Below, one piece after another: positions 36,120-44,879 of a stretch of DNA of 64,000 bases. The notes beneath the pieces were generated by a model. That model was not told where the DNA came from, did no database searches, and worked only from the letters and a program-made list of their open reading frames with translations. A program made the position numbers and the translations under genes. The stretch lies in assembly GCA_016866235.1 (NCBI GenBank), contig VGMW01000002.1:248001-312000 (forward strand), written 5' to 3'. Position 1 is the first letter of the stretch, and each line of letters begins with the position of its first letter. This DNA is from Bacteroidota bacterium (GTDB taxonomy: Bacteria; Bacteroidota; Bacteroidia; Cytophagales; Cyclobacteriaceae).

Positions 36120-36602
36120 ATGGCTGAATCGGTACAAGTTGATCACACTTTAAGCAAAGAAAAAAAGTATGAACAACTGTTGCCTCAGTTGGCCGGTCTA
36201 ACAGCTGGCGAAAGCGATCTGGTGGCCAATCTTGCGAATGTGGCTGCAGTGCTAAAAGAAGCTTTCGGATTTTTTTGGGTTGGATTTTATCTCGTCAAGG
36301 ATCAGGAATTGGTACTTGGGCCGTTTCAGGGCCCGGTAGCTTGCACCCGAATAGGTTTTGGAAAAGGTGTTTGTGGAGTAGCGTGGAAGGAAGCGCGCAC
36401 CATCGTGGTTCCGGATGTGGAAGCATTTCCAGGTCATATTGCGTGTAGCTCACTGTCAAAATCAGAAATTGTAGTTCCCATCCTTAAAAATGGTGAAGTG
36501 GTGATGGTTTTGGATGTGGATAGCGACAAGCTCAATCAGTTTGATGCCATCGACGCATGGTGGCTGGAGCGATTGTCTGAGTTGATCTCGGCGTTCAGCT
36601 GA
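36120..36602 (+). CDS. Free methionine-(R)-sulfoxide reductase (GAF domain)
   Basis: A 160-residue single GAF-domain protein. Cysteines C75, C85 and C109 occur in GPVACTRIGFGKGVCGVAW and GHIACSS. Their spacing (10 and 24 residues) matches the catalytic and resolving cysteines of fRMsr. It repairs free methionine-(R)-sulfoxide using thioredoxin. It begins 4 bases after lspA and is probably in the ileS-lspA operon. Confidence 0.92.
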   Translation: MAESVQVDHTLSKEKKYEQLLPQLAGLTAGESDLVANLANVAAVLKEAFGFFWVGFYLVKDQELVLGPFQGPVACTRIGFGKGVCGVAWKEARTIVVPDVEAFPGHIACSSLSKSEIVVPILKNGEVVMVLDVDSDKLNQFDAIDAWWLERLSELISAFS

Positions 36603-36606
36603 TGGA

Positions 36607-36633
36607 TTGACTGATTACTTTTCTTTACTTTAG
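36607..36633 (+). promoter_or_regulatory. Predicted promoter of the Tat aminotransferase
   Basis: TTG (36607-36609), a 16-base spacer and TACTTTAG (36626-36633), one base short of the TAnnTTTG consensus, lie 23 bases before ATG 36657. The same TTG-N16-TACTTTAG pattern occurs upstream of the PRTase gene at 51148-51174. Confidence 0.45.
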
Positions 36634-36656
36634 CCATAGGGCTAAACCAAAATCTT

Positions 36657-37796
36657 ATGAAAAGTATTGATCGACGCAATTGGCTTCGTTCGGCCGCTGG
36701 GTTAACCGGTGCCTTTGCATTGAATCCACTTTATGCAGATGGACTTGCCATGGCTCCTGTGAGTGAAGCTGAAAGAGCGGCTAAGCCTGCAGCAGGACCG
36801 ATGCCGGTCAAGCTTAATGCAAATGAAAATCCTTTTGGTCTTTCTCCGCGTGCCATGCGTGCCGTTCAGGAATCGTTGCGAGAGGGAAATCGTTATCCAT
36901 TTGGTGAGGTAGCAGCATTTCGGGAAGTACTCGCAGCGCATGAAGGGGTTACCCCAGAACACATACATCTTGGTGCCGGTTCCGGACATTTGCTTTGTCA
37001 GTCAGGCATTGCATTTGGAATTCAGGGAGGTTCCGTTGTTTCTGCCAATCCAACCTTTCCGATTTTAATGAACTATGCCGAGGCCATCGGAACAAAGTGG
37101 AAAAAGATTGATCTGAATGATCGTCTGGAGCACGATTATGAATCCATGGCCGCGGCGGTCTCAGACGACACCAGGCTGGTTTTTGTTTGCAATCCGAACA
37201 ATCCAACCGGTACGTTGGTTGATCCATCCTACGTTAAATCATTTTGCGAGACCATTTCTAAAAAGACAACGGTATACGCTGATGAGGCTTACGTCGATTT
37301 TCTGTCGCCTCACCAACAGATGAGTATGACTGAGTTGGTCAAAAAGGATATGAATGTGATTGTGAGCCGAACCTTTTCAAAGGTGTATGGTCTTGCAGGG
37401 TTGCGACTGGGATATCTTGTTGGCAGGCCTGATTTAATCAAGAAGGTTACTAAGGTTGGAGGCTCGATGGAGATTGGTCGAACCGCGGTGGTTGCTGCAG
37501 CGGAAGCGCTAAAGGATCAGGAATTTGTTCAGCAATCAAGGGAGAAAAACAAGAGTGCACGAGCGGTGCTCACCAGTTTCCTGGACAATCGGAAAATTTT
37601 CTATGGAAAGTCTGAAACCAATTTCGTGTTCTTTCCTTCTCCTGAGCAGGGAAAAAAGGTTCTTGAAAACCTACAGCAGAAGGGTTACCTCATTCGTATT
37701 TATGAGCACAAGTCCACGGAATGGTGCCGGGTGAGTGTGGGAACAGAGGCTGAGATGCGTGGCTTTGTAGCCGCTTACGCGTCGCTGTATTCCTGA
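36657..37796 (+). CDS. Histidinol-phosphate aminotransferase-like PLP enzyme with Tat-type signal
   Basis: A 379-residue fold-type I aminotransferase. The N-terminus MKSIDRRNWLRSAAGLTGAF has a twin-arginine motif and a hydrophobic stretch, predicting export folded to the periplasm. The catalytic domain contains LNANENPFGLSP, VFVCNPNNPTGT, the internal aldimine lysine K242 in SRTFSKVYGLAGLRLGY and a C-terminal CRVSVGTEAEMRGF, like HisC. Exported PLP enzymes of this type are known but unusual. The his operon is not nearby, so a role in histidine biosynthesis is unlikely. It ends 5 bases from the convergent desaturase gene. Confidence 0.88.
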   Translation: MKSIDRRNWLRSAAGLTGAFALNPLYADGLAMAPVSEAERAAKPAAGPMPVKLNANENPFGLSPRAMRAVQESLREGNRYPFGEVAAFREVLAAHEGVTPEHIHLGAGSGHLLCQSGIAFGIQGGSVVSANPTFPILMNYAEAIGTKWKKIDLNDRLEHDYESMAAAVSDDTRLVFVCNPNNPTGTLVDPSYVKSFCETISKKTTVYADEAYVDFLSPHQQMSMTELVKKDMNVIVSRTFSKVYGLAGLRLGYLVGRPDLIKKVTKVGGSMEIGRTAVVAAAEALKDQEFVQQSREKNKSARAVLTSFLDNRKIFYGKSETNFVFFPSPEQGKKVLENLQQKGYLIRIYEHKSTEWCRVSVGTEAEMRGFVAAYASLYS

Positions 37797-37800
37797 ATGC

Positions 37801-38913
37801 TCAGCTGAAGGCAAACTGAACCTCTTCAGCGGCGCCCAGTTTTTTCATCATTCTGGCGTGATCGGCCAGGGCTTCCATGAAAGTCTTCTTAGACTTGTAA
37901 GGCACTCCAAACTCCTTGGCTGTTGCCTCAACAATTGGTGCAATGTTCCGATAGTGCACGTGGCAGATTTGAGGAAACAAATGATGCTCTACCTGAAAGT
38001 TAAGACCGCCGACATACCAGGAGAATAAATAATTTTTATTGGCGAAGTTGGTCGTGGTCTGCATCTGATGTACTGCCCAGTTGTTTTCGAGGTTCCCGTT
38101 TTCATCGGCCTCGGGATAAACTGTTCCATCGACCACGTGGGCGGGTTGGAAGATGATGGCAAGAATAAATCCACCAACATAATGCATGGTAACAAAACCA
38201 ATTAGCCAGGCACCAAAAGTTAAATCCAACAATGCAATAGGAACATAACAGATGTAAAACCAGTAAACAACTTTGGTCAGGATCAACACAGCCCACTCTT
38301 TCAGGGCGGATGTTTTTTGCCGTGCGATCATTCCGTCCTTTTTGTACTTGATTATTCTTTGAAAATCTTTGAACACAATCCAGACGAAAGTAAGTAGACC
38401 GTAAAAAAACCAGGCGTATAGATGCTGAAAGCGGTGAAATGGTTTCCACTTTGATCCTGGTGCCATTCTAAGAATGCCTCTTGGGCTAATGTCTTCATCG
38501 ACCTCATGAACATTGGTATAGGTATGATGCAGCACGTTGTGTTGGACCTTCCAGTTAAACGCATTGCCACCAACCATATTAAGGGTGAACCCCAACAAAT
38601 CATTTACCCATGGTTTTCCTGAATATGCGCCATGGTTGGCGTCGTGCATAATGGAAAGACCGATACCGGCCATGCCCAGACCCATAACTGCCGCACACAA
38701 CCATTGACCGAGCATTGTTGAAGCAGTGCCGGTAATTAAAATGGTATAAGGGGTGAAGAAGAGGGCCAGCATGAAAAATGTTTTGAAAATCATTTCCCCG
38801 TTCGCGTGCTTGGAAATATTCTGGTCCTTAAAATATTGGTTCACCTTTTGGGTGAGGGTAGCAAAGAAAAGGGCGTTACCTTTTGCAAAGCGTAATTGTG
38901 CTTGTGAGGCCAT
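37801..38913 (-). CDS. Membrane fatty acid desaturase
   Basis: A 370-residue di-iron membrane desaturase. The three histidine boxes are H90DANH94, H125NVLHH130 and QVEH310H311LFPQ. The last form (QxxHH) is typical of front-end desaturases such as delta-6 types, though the fused cytochrome b5 domain of those is missing. Hydrophobic segments occur at about 45-65, 68-90, 165-180 and 205-255. It introduces a double bond into an acyl chain; regiochemistry cannot be read by eye. It has a 108-base gap to psd upstream and seems to be its own unit. Confidence 0.92.
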   Translation of the reverse strand: MASQAQLRFAKGNALFFATLTQKVNQYFKDQNISKHANGEMIFKTFFMLALFFTPYTILITGTASTMLGQWLCAAVMGLGMAGIGLSIMHDANHGAYSGKPWVNDLLGFTLNMVGGNAFNWKVQHNVLHHTYTNVHEVDEDISPRGILRMAPGSKWKPFHRFQHLYAWFFYGLLTFVWIVFKDFQRIIKYKKDGMIARQKTSALKEWAVLILTKVVYWFYICYVPIALLDLTFGAWLIGFVTMHYVGGFILAIIFQPAHVVDGTVYPEADENGNLENNWAVHQMQTTTNFANKNYLFSWYVGGLNFQVEHHLFPQICHVHYRNIAPIVEATAKEFGVPYKSKKTFMEALADHARMMKKLGAAEEVQFAFS

Positions 38914-39021
38914 GTGGGGTTTTAGGTCTAGAACAACCAGAAACTTAATAAGTTTCCAGAAGGCTTGAAAGTACCAAAAAGAGGTGATTTAAAAATGCCC
39001 GTCAGGCAGTAACCTTAAAAA

Positions 39022-39678
39022 TCAGGCTAAAGTGGCAATAATAGTTTTACCCCCGGTTGTTTTCTGCCCGGGTTGAACGGTAACCTTGGCCGATAGCGGT
39101 AGGAAAATATCGACCCGTGAGCCAAACTTTATAAAACCAAACTCATCGCCTTGAACCACCTGATCACCTTCTTTGAGGTACCAGCATATTCTTCTGGCAA
39201 CAGCACCTGCGATTTGTCTGAAAAGAATTTCAACACCGTTCTTCATTTGAATTACAGCGGTAGTTCTTTCGTTTTCTGTACTGCTTTTTGGGTGCCAGGC
39301 AACCAGGTATTTACCGGGGTGGTATTTCATCAGACGCACGGTGCCTGAAACCGGATTGCGGTTTACATGAACGTTCAAAGGGGACATGAAAATTGAAACC
39401 TGAATCCGTTTATCGCCAAGGTATTCGCTTTCGGTAGTTTCTTCGATCACCACCACCTTTCCATCGGCTGGTGCAATGACGTGGTTTTCGTTAATCTCTG
39501 TCTTAACGCTTGGGTTGCGGAAAAACTGCAACACCAAAAGGAAAACCACAGCAGCAAAGGTTACTCCAACATTAAAAATGGTGCCCGGGCCAGAAAGACT
39601 GTAAACAACGTAAAGCAGAACGGTAAGGACAATCAGCAGCGAGAGCAGGATGGTTTTTCCTTCTTTATGTATGGTCAT
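39022..39678 (-). CDS. psd: Phosphatidylserine decarboxylase family protein
   Basis: A 218-residue PSD of the short, archaeal-type group. Conserved elements are APADGKVVV near residue 69, H104 in NVHVNRNP and the self-cleavage site G186-S187 in KFGSRVDIFLP, where the usual LGST is replaced by FGSR. Cleavage would give a pyruvoyl cofactor on Ser187. Two N-terminal hydrophobic segments (about 10-27 and 33-53) anchor it. It makes phosphatidylethanolamine. It lies 12 bases after gdhA, with cdsA further upstream in the same direction. Confidence 0.93.
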   Translation of the reverse strand: MTIHKEGKTILLSLLIVLTVLLYVVYSLSGPGTIFNVGVTFAAVVFLLVLQFFRNPSVKTEINENHVIAPADGKVVVIEETTESEYLGDKRIQVSIFMSPLNVHVNRNPVSGTVRLMKYHPGKYLVAWHPKSSTENERTTAVIQMKNGVEILFRQIAGAVARRICWYLKEGDQVVQGDEFGFIKFGSRVDIFLPLSAKVTVQPGQKTTGGKTIIATLA

Positions 39679-39690
39679 TTCAATTGGTTG

Positions 39691-40965
39691 CTAGAATCCG
39701 CCTCTGAATTTATAGGTTTTTGCGACTTTATCTATGGCAACCATGTAAGCGGCAATGCGCATCGATACTTTGTATTCATTCGAAACCCTGTAAACATTAT
39801 CGAAGGCATCCTTCATGATGCGGTCGCTTCTACGGTTTACCCGCTCGGCAGTCCATTTATAGCCCAATCGGTTTTGAACCCACTCGAAATAGGAAACGGT
39901 TACACCGCCTGCATTGGCAAGAATATCGGGTACAACACTGATCCCTTTTTCATAGATGATTCCGTCTGCCTTAGAAGAAGTTGGTCCATTGGCTCCTTCA
40001 ACAATCAGCTTGGCCTGAATTTTTGGTGCATTCAGATGAGTGATTACATCCTCTTTTGCGGCTGGAACCAGTAAGTCAACCGGGAGCGTGAGCAATTCTT
40101 CATTCGTTATTTTTTCTGCGCCCTTATAACCTTCGAGCGAACCTTTGTGCGCATCCCGGTATTTAAGTGCGTCTTGAATGTCGATGCCGTGGTCGTTGAA
40201 ATAAGCGCCACTTACATCTGATATCGACAATATTTTAAGTCCACGGTCCTCCAGTAGTTGAGCTGCCCAGGAGCCAACGTTTCCAAAACCTTGTACCGCA
40301 CAGGTTGCTTTAAATGGATTGATCTTAAGTTTTTCCATGGCAGCCAGTGCAGTGACCATGACGCCACGGCCTGTTGCTTCGGTGCGTCCCAATGAACCAC
40401 CCATGACAATCGGTTTGCCTGTTACGACAGCCGAAACGGTCATGCCTTTATTGCGTGAATATTGGTCCATCAGCCAGGCCATCTCTCTTGGTCCGGTGCC
40501 CATATCGGGCGCAGGGATATCCTGATCCGGACCAAACACATCGCTCATGGCTTGTGTGTAGGCGCGCATCAGACGTTCTATTTCACCTGCGCTCATTTCG
40601 CGAGGCTGACAAGCCACGCCTCCCTTTGCACCGCCGTAAGGAATATCGACCACGGCACATTTCCATGTCATCCAGGCTGCGAGTGCTTTAACTTCATCGA
40701 TGTTGACTTCAGGGTCGAAACGAATTCCACCTTTGGAAGGACCAAGAATGGTGGAGTGAATTACCCTATAGCCTTCAAATACTTTTATGGTACCGTCGTC
40801 CATGGTAACAGGCAGGGAAACCGTGACCTGTTTTGCGGGTGATTTTAGGACATTGTACACTTGTTCCTCCAGACCCAGAATCTGGGCCGCGGTATGGAAC
40901 CGTGACATCATCGCTTCAAACGGATTTTCCTTATCTACTATCGGGGCTGGTTCAATGTACGCCAT
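39691..40965 (-). CDS. Glu/Leu/Phe/Val dehydrogenase (glutamate dehydrogenase)
   Basis: A 424-residue dehydrogenase read from ATG 40965 (MAYIEPAPIVDKENPF). An extension from 41010 crosses the promoter box and is excluded. The dimerisation/catalytic region contains KGGIRFDPEVN, MTWKCAVVDIPYGGAKGGVAC (catalytic Lys) and APDMGTGPREMAWLMD; the Rossmann part has VQGFGNVGSWAAQLL. Length and motifs fit bacterial GDH of the ~420-residue group; Leu or Phe dehydrogenase is less likely. It sits between cdsA and psd but has its own promoter box. Confidence 0.9.
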   Translation of the reverse strand: MAYIEPAPIVDKENPFEAMMSRFHTAAQILGLEEQVYNVLKSPAKQVTVSLPVTMDDGTIKVFEGYRVIHSTILGPSKGGIRFDPEVNIDEVKALAAWMTWKCAVVDIPYGGAKGGVACQPREMSAGEIERLMRAYTQAMSDVFGPDQDIPAPDMGTGPREMAWLMDQYSRNKGMTVSAVVTGKPIVMGGSLGRTEATGRGVMVTALAAMEKLKINPFKATCAVQGFGNVGSWAAQLLEDRGLKILSISDVSGAYFNDHGIDIQDALKYRDAHKGSLEGYKGAEKITNEELLTLPVDLLVPAAKEDVITHLNAPKIQAKLIVEGANGPTSSKADGIIYEKGISVVPDILANAGGVTVSYFEWVQNRLGYKWTAERVNRRSDRIMKDAFDNVYRVSNEYKVSMRIAAYMVAIDKVAKTYKFRGGF

Positions 40966-40988
40966 CGTAAGTCGGTTTTTGAACGGCA

Positions 40989-40996
40989 CAAAGGTA
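40989..40996 (-). promoter_or_regulatory. Predicted -7 box of the glutamate dehydrogenase gene
   Basis: TACCTTTG on the minus strand, a perfect TAnnTTTG match, ends 23 bases before ATG 40965. No -33 TTG was seen. The 5' side of this gap to cdsA (up to 41121) shows nothing else. Confidence 0.45.
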
Positions 40997-41121
40997 ACAG
41001 AAATTGCCATGCCGCCTAACAGTTGGCAGGTTGCCTGGGTTTCAGGTTTGCGAAACCTTTAGATGAATGGTCTTAATTGCTGGAGCGTAAACCTGAAAGA
41101 GGACTTTAGGAAATGGGGCTA

Positions 41122-41967
41122 TTATCGTCCGCCAAAGATTTCAAGAAAGGCGACGATGAAAGGAGCGGAAATCAGCAGTCCGTCGAAACGGTCAAGGAAT
41201 CCACCATGACCAGGAAGGGAGTTTCCGGAATCTTTTATTTCAATACTTCTTTTCAGGTGCGATTCAACCAGGTCGCCATAGTCGCCACACACTACAATGA
41301 TGATTCCGATGGATATCCATTCCCAGGCTTCAAGAGTCTGAAAGAATCTTGAGAGTGTGTAGGCAAAAATTAATCCGAGCACTGCTCCACCCACGGCGCC
41401 CTCCCAGGATTTCTTCGGCGAGATTCGCTCAAATAATTTGGTTTTACCGAAACGCATACCGGCGAAATAAGCACCGGTGTCGTTTGCCCAAAGAATAAGC
41501 AAACATCCGAGGATGATTTCAAAATTGTAAACACCATTTTCAAAGGCAGCAATATTTAACAATGCAAATGGTACAGCCACGTAAAACAATCCAAGAAAAG
41601 TGAAAGCGGTATTGGTGAAAGGTTTTCGTTCCTCTTTTTTATAAAGCTTGATGAGGTAAACGAAAGACATCATCGGAAAAATCAAAAAATAATACTGGTA
41701 GGAGATGTGCCGGAATTCAATAAAAAAAGATGCGCTGAAGATGAGTACACCAATAATGGTTCCGAATGTGCGCTGCGGAAGCATACCATCGAGCCCGGAC
41801 AACCTGTAAAACTCCTGAAGGCTAATAAAGGTGATGAACAAGAAAACCGCGAAGTAACTCCAGGGACCATTCCAAACTGCGGCAATGACCACCATGGAGC
41901 CAGCCAAGGCCGTCAGCAGCCGCTGGCTTAAGTTGTTAAGCCTGCTGAGAAACCTGTTGATGTTCAT
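41122..41967 (-). CDS. cdsA: Phosphatidate cytidylyltransferase
   Basis: A 281-residue membrane enzyme with about seven hydrophobic segments. The C-terminal signature DLVESHLKRSIEIKDSGNSL followed by PGHGGFLDRFDGLL is the CDP-diacylglycerol synthase motif. It makes CDP-diacylglycerol from phosphatidate and CTP, the precursor of phospholipids made by psd downstream. The start overlaps the 3' end of the CPBP gene by 32 bases. Confidence 0.94.
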   Translation of the reverse strand: MNINRFLSRLNNLSQRLLTALAGSMVVIAAVWNGPWSYFAVFLFITFISLQEFYRLSGLDGMLPQRTFGTIIGVLIFSASFFIEFRHISYQYYFLIFPMMSFVYLIKLYKKEERKPFTNTAFTFLGLFYVAVPFALLNIAAFENGVYNFEIILGCLLILWANDTGAYFAGMRFGKTKLFERISPKKSWEGAVGGAVLGLIFAYTLSRFFQTLEAWEWISIGIIIVVCGDYGDLVESHLKRSIEIKDSGNSLPGHGGFLDRFDGLLISAPFIVAFLEIFGGR

Positions 41968-42868
41968 GGCTTAACTTTTTTCTTACAATAGTCAGTAACC
42001 AGACGAAGGCTATAGCGCCCGGAAGGGCAAGGTAAATGGGCGCCGCCTCAGTTGATTCCGGATCGAAACCGAGCAGACCGAGTTGGTATAGGTATAACAT
42101 GAGCACACCCAATCCATTGTTAACAAAGTGGGCGGCGATGGGCATCCACAGGTTTCCGGACCAGGCATACAGGTAACCAAATAAGGCACCCAGCAACATG
42201 CGTGGTATAAAACCCAGAAACTGAAAATGAAATGAACTGAAAATTATGGCAGTGATCCAGACAGCCAGGTGGATGTTTCCGCTGATTCGGTTCAGGGCAG
42301 GTTGTAACAGTCCCCTGAAAGCAAGCTCCTCGCCAATGGCAGGTAGAATAGCGATCACCAGCATACCAAATAGAAAATCACCGGTTCCTTTAAACTGGGT
42401 GATGAAGCGCGTGAAGGCGGCCGCAAGTTCTTCCCGTTCCCGAACCCACTTGTCGAATGATGCAGGAAGGGTGAGGTTGCTGTTCCAATCGATGATCATG
42501 CTGTCGGGCAGCATGAACACCATTACCAATAGTGCCACGAGTGATATGCTGATGGCATTGGGTGCTTTGCTGAGGAAGTTCAGCTTGATTTTTTCAATGA
42601 ACTTCAGGTACAGGAGCGGCACAAGGATCAATCCAATGCCGGTGGACATACCCTGAACAACCAGAAGCGGCGTTCTGATTTTTTCAGACATTCTTAATTC
42701 TGAACTGAACTCATTGGTCCACTCGTTGAAGGTGCCGTCGTAAAACGCAGCGCCGGCTAAAAGACCAACAGTTTGGCCAATTACAGCGAAACCTAAAAAG
42801 ATGGTGAGCAGAGAGAAGATCAAAGACACTGCAGGTCTCAAGGCATATTCATTTGAATCAACCTGCAT
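41936..42868 (-). CDS. CPBP family intramembrane metalloprotease
   Basis: A 310-residue membrane protein with about eight hydrophobic segments. The CPBP (Abi) motifs are present: EELAFRGLLQPAL near residue 190, FSSFHFQFLGFIPRMLLG near 225 and AHFVNNGLGVL near 255, giving the Glu and His residues expected of the catalytic site. The initial ATG at 42868 (MQVDSNEYALRP) is chosen; the frame also has a TTG two codons earlier. Substrate unknown. It is divergent from dus. Confidence 0.9.
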   Translation of the reverse strand: MQVDSNEYALRPAVSLIFSLLTIFLGFAVIGQTVGLLAGAAFYDGTFNEWTNEFSSELRMSEKIRTPLLVVQGMSTGIGLILVPLLYLKFIEKIKLNFLSKAPNAISISLVALLVMVFMLPDSMIIDWNSNLTLPASFDKWVREREELAAAFTRFITQFKGTGDFLFGMLVIAILPAIGEELAFRGLLQPALNRISGNIHLAVWITAIIFSSFHFQFLGFIPRMLLGALFGYLYAWSGNLWMPIAAHFVNNGLGVLMLYLYQLGLLGFDPESTEAAPIYLALPGAIAFVWLLTIVRKKLSHEHQQVSQQA

Positions 42869-42882
42869 GGACAAAAAAGGCT

Positions 42883-42890
42883 TAGTTTTG
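42883..42890 (+). promoter_or_regulatory. Predicted -7 box of dus
   Basis: TAGTTTTG, a perfect TAnnTTTG match, lies in the 61-base divergent gap between the CPBP gene and dus, 39 bases before ATG 42930. No convincing -33 element was seen. Confidence 0.35.
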
Positions 42891-42929
42891 CGGCAACAAA
42901 CAACGGATAATTTCAGCGGTTTTCAAAAG

Positions 42930-43925
42930 ATGGTGAAGATTGGCAACATAGAATTGGGTGAATTCCCGCTGCTGCTTGCGCCTATGGAGGATGTAAGCGA
43001 TCCGCCGTTCAGAGCGGTTTGCAAACAAGGTGGCGCCGATCTCATGTACACTGAATTCATTTCTTCCGAAGGCCTGATTCGTGACGCAGCGAAAAGTAGA
43101 CAAAAGCTTGACATTTTCGAGTACGAGCGCCCCATCGGTATTCAGCTGTTTGGTGGAGCGGTAGACAGCATGCGCGAGGCTGCCGAGATCGCCGAAGCGG
43201 CGCGCCCGGATCTGATCGATATCAACTATGGCTGTCCTGTAAAAGCTGTAGCATGTAAAGGCGCTGGTGCAGCACTGCTGAAGGACATTCCGAAAATGGT
43301 CAAGATGACGCAGGAAATTGTTAAGGCTGTCAAACTACCCGTCACTGTAAAAACCAGATTGGGTTGGGACGACCAGACTAAAAACATAGAGGAGGTTGCT
43401 GAACGGCTTCAGGATATTGGAATACAGGCCCTGACTGTGCACGGCAGAACCCGCGTGCAGATGTATAAAGGACAGGCAGACTGGACGCTCATCGGAAAAA
43501 TTAAACAGAATCCGCGCATCAAAATTCCGGTGTTTGGAAATGGCGACATCGACTCGCCCCAAAAGGCAGTGGAGTACCGTGAGCGCTATGGAGTTGACGG
43601 CATCATGATCGGAAGGGCATCAATTGGTTATCCTTGGGTATTTCAGCAAATCAAGGCATACATGAACGACGGTATGGTCATGGGTGAGCCTGATATGAGT
43701 GAACGAGTTTCAACCGTTTTGGCGCATTTGAATTTTTCTGTTCAGTGGAAAGGCGATAAGCTTGGCATTTTTGAAATGCGTCGCCACTATTCAGGTTATT
43801 TTAAAGGTGTTCCAGATTTTAAAAATTATCGCACCAGGTTGGTTGAGGCACCGGATTATGAAACGGTGAAAGAAATTTTACAAGAGGTCCGGGAAAAATT
43901 CTCACGGGAAGTGATTGCCCAATAG
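42930..43925 (+). CDS. dusB: tRNA-dihydrouridine synthase (DusB-like)
   Basis: A 331-residue FMN enzyme read from ATG 42930 (MVKIGNIELGEFPLLLAPMEDVSD). Earlier in-frame ATGs would run over the promoter box and into the divergent gene. TIM-barrel motifs: LLLAPMEDVSDPPFR, the catalytic Cys in DINYGCPVKAVACKGAGAALL, TVHGRTRVQMYKGQADW and GIMIGRASIGYPW. It reduces uridines in tRNA. The subtype DusB is my best fit but DusA/C cannot be ruled out without alignment. Confidence 0.92.
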   Translation: MVKIGNIELGEFPLLLAPMEDVSDPPFRAVCKQGGADLMYTEFISSEGLIRDAAKSRQKLDIFEYERPIGIQLFGGAVDSMREAAEIAEAARPDLIDINYGCPVKAVACKGAGAALLKDIPKMVKMTQEIVKAVKLPVTVKTRLGWDDQTKNIEEVAERLQDIGIQALTVHGRTRVQMYKGQADWTLIGKIKQNPRIKIPVFGNGDIDSPQKAVEYRERYGVDGIMIGRASIGYPWVFQQIKAYMNDGMVMGEPDMSERVSTVLAHLNFSVQWKGDKLGIFEMRRHYSGYFKGVPDFKNYRTRLVEAPDYETVKEILQEVREKFSREVIAQ

Positions 43926-43940
43926 TACCGGGAGAAAAGT

Positions 43941-44825
43941 ATGTTTAAAAATCCAGCGTTTTTACCCGTTTTCCTTCTCATACTGTTGGCCATGATCTGG
44001 GGGACCTCCTTCATCCTGATTAAACAAGGCCTACAGGTTTTCCCGCCTGATGAAGTTGGTGCGCTCCGTGTTACTGCGGCCTGCCTGTTTATGTTGCCCT
44101 ATTCCCTGACCCAGATCAGAGATCTTGAATGGAAGGACCACATGAAGCTGCTGGCATCAGGGTTGATGGGTGTTTTTATTCCTGCCTTTTTGTTTGCCAC
44201 CGCTCAAACCAAACTACCCAGCGCCGTCACCGGAATTTTGAATACGCTTTCTCCTTTGTTTACCATGTTGTCCGGTGCTTTGTTGTTTGGGGTGGTTTTT
44301 CGTGGTTATGCCATACTTGGTGTGCTCATCGGTTTATGCGGAACCACCATTTTAATGTTGACCGGCTCTGGAAGCGAATTGTTTGGAGTGCATTGGTTTG
44401 GCCTGCTGGTGGTTCTGGCCTGCGGGTTATATGGCAGCAACCTGAATTTTATTAAGTATAAAATCAATCATCTTAAGCCCATGACCATCAGCAGCGTCTC
44501 ATTGCTGTGGATTGGTCCGCTTGCTGCCACCTATCTTTTTGGGTTCAGCGATTTCCTTCCACGTATGCAAACCCACGAGGGCGCACTCAATGCGATGGGT
44601 TTTATTGTATTGTTGGGATGTATGAGCACCGCAATTGCGGGTTCTCTCTTTACGCTATTGGTGAAACTCAAAGGACCTCTTTATTCAAGTTCGGTTACTT
44701 ATTTAATGCCGGTGGTAGCCGTGTTGTGGGGTGTTATGGATGGTGAGCAACTTCTCCCGGGTCATTTGGTTGGAATGGTTTTGATTATCGGAGGGGTTTG
44801 GGTGGCCAACATTAAGACCTCATAA
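43941..44825 (+). CDS. EamA/DMT family transporter
   Basis: A 294-residue membrane protein with ten hydrophobic segments in two EamA repeats. Typical first-repeat text is MIWGTSFILIKQGLQ near residue 18, and the second repeat includes STAIAGSLFTLLVKLKGPLY with PVVAVLWGVMDGEQL. Members export amino acids or metabolites; the substrate cannot be read. It starts 15 bases after dus. Confidence 0.9.
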   Translation: MFKNPAFLPVFLLILLAMIWGTSFILIKQGLQVFPPDEVGALRVTAACLFMLPYSLTQIRDLEWKDHMKLLASGLMGVFIPAFLFATAQTKLPSAVTGILNTLSPLFTMLSGALLFGVVFRGYAILGVLIGLCGTTILMLTGSGSELFGVHWFGLLVVLACGLYGSNLNFIKYKINHLKPMTISSVSLLWIGPLAATYLFGFSDFLPRMQTHEGALNAMGFIVLLGCMSTAIAGSLFTLLVKLKGPLYSSSVTYLMPVVAVLWGVMDGEQLLPGHLVGMVLIIGGVWVANIKTS

Positions 44826-44879
44826 AAGGTTCTAGTTTCCTTTCCATAGATTTACGCGCAATTAAACAGACAATCATCG

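Noticed and set aside
39481-40074. 197-residue plus-strand frame across psd and gdhA
   Set aside because: It spans the junction of two recognised genes on the other strand and has no domain or conserved motif; shadow frame.
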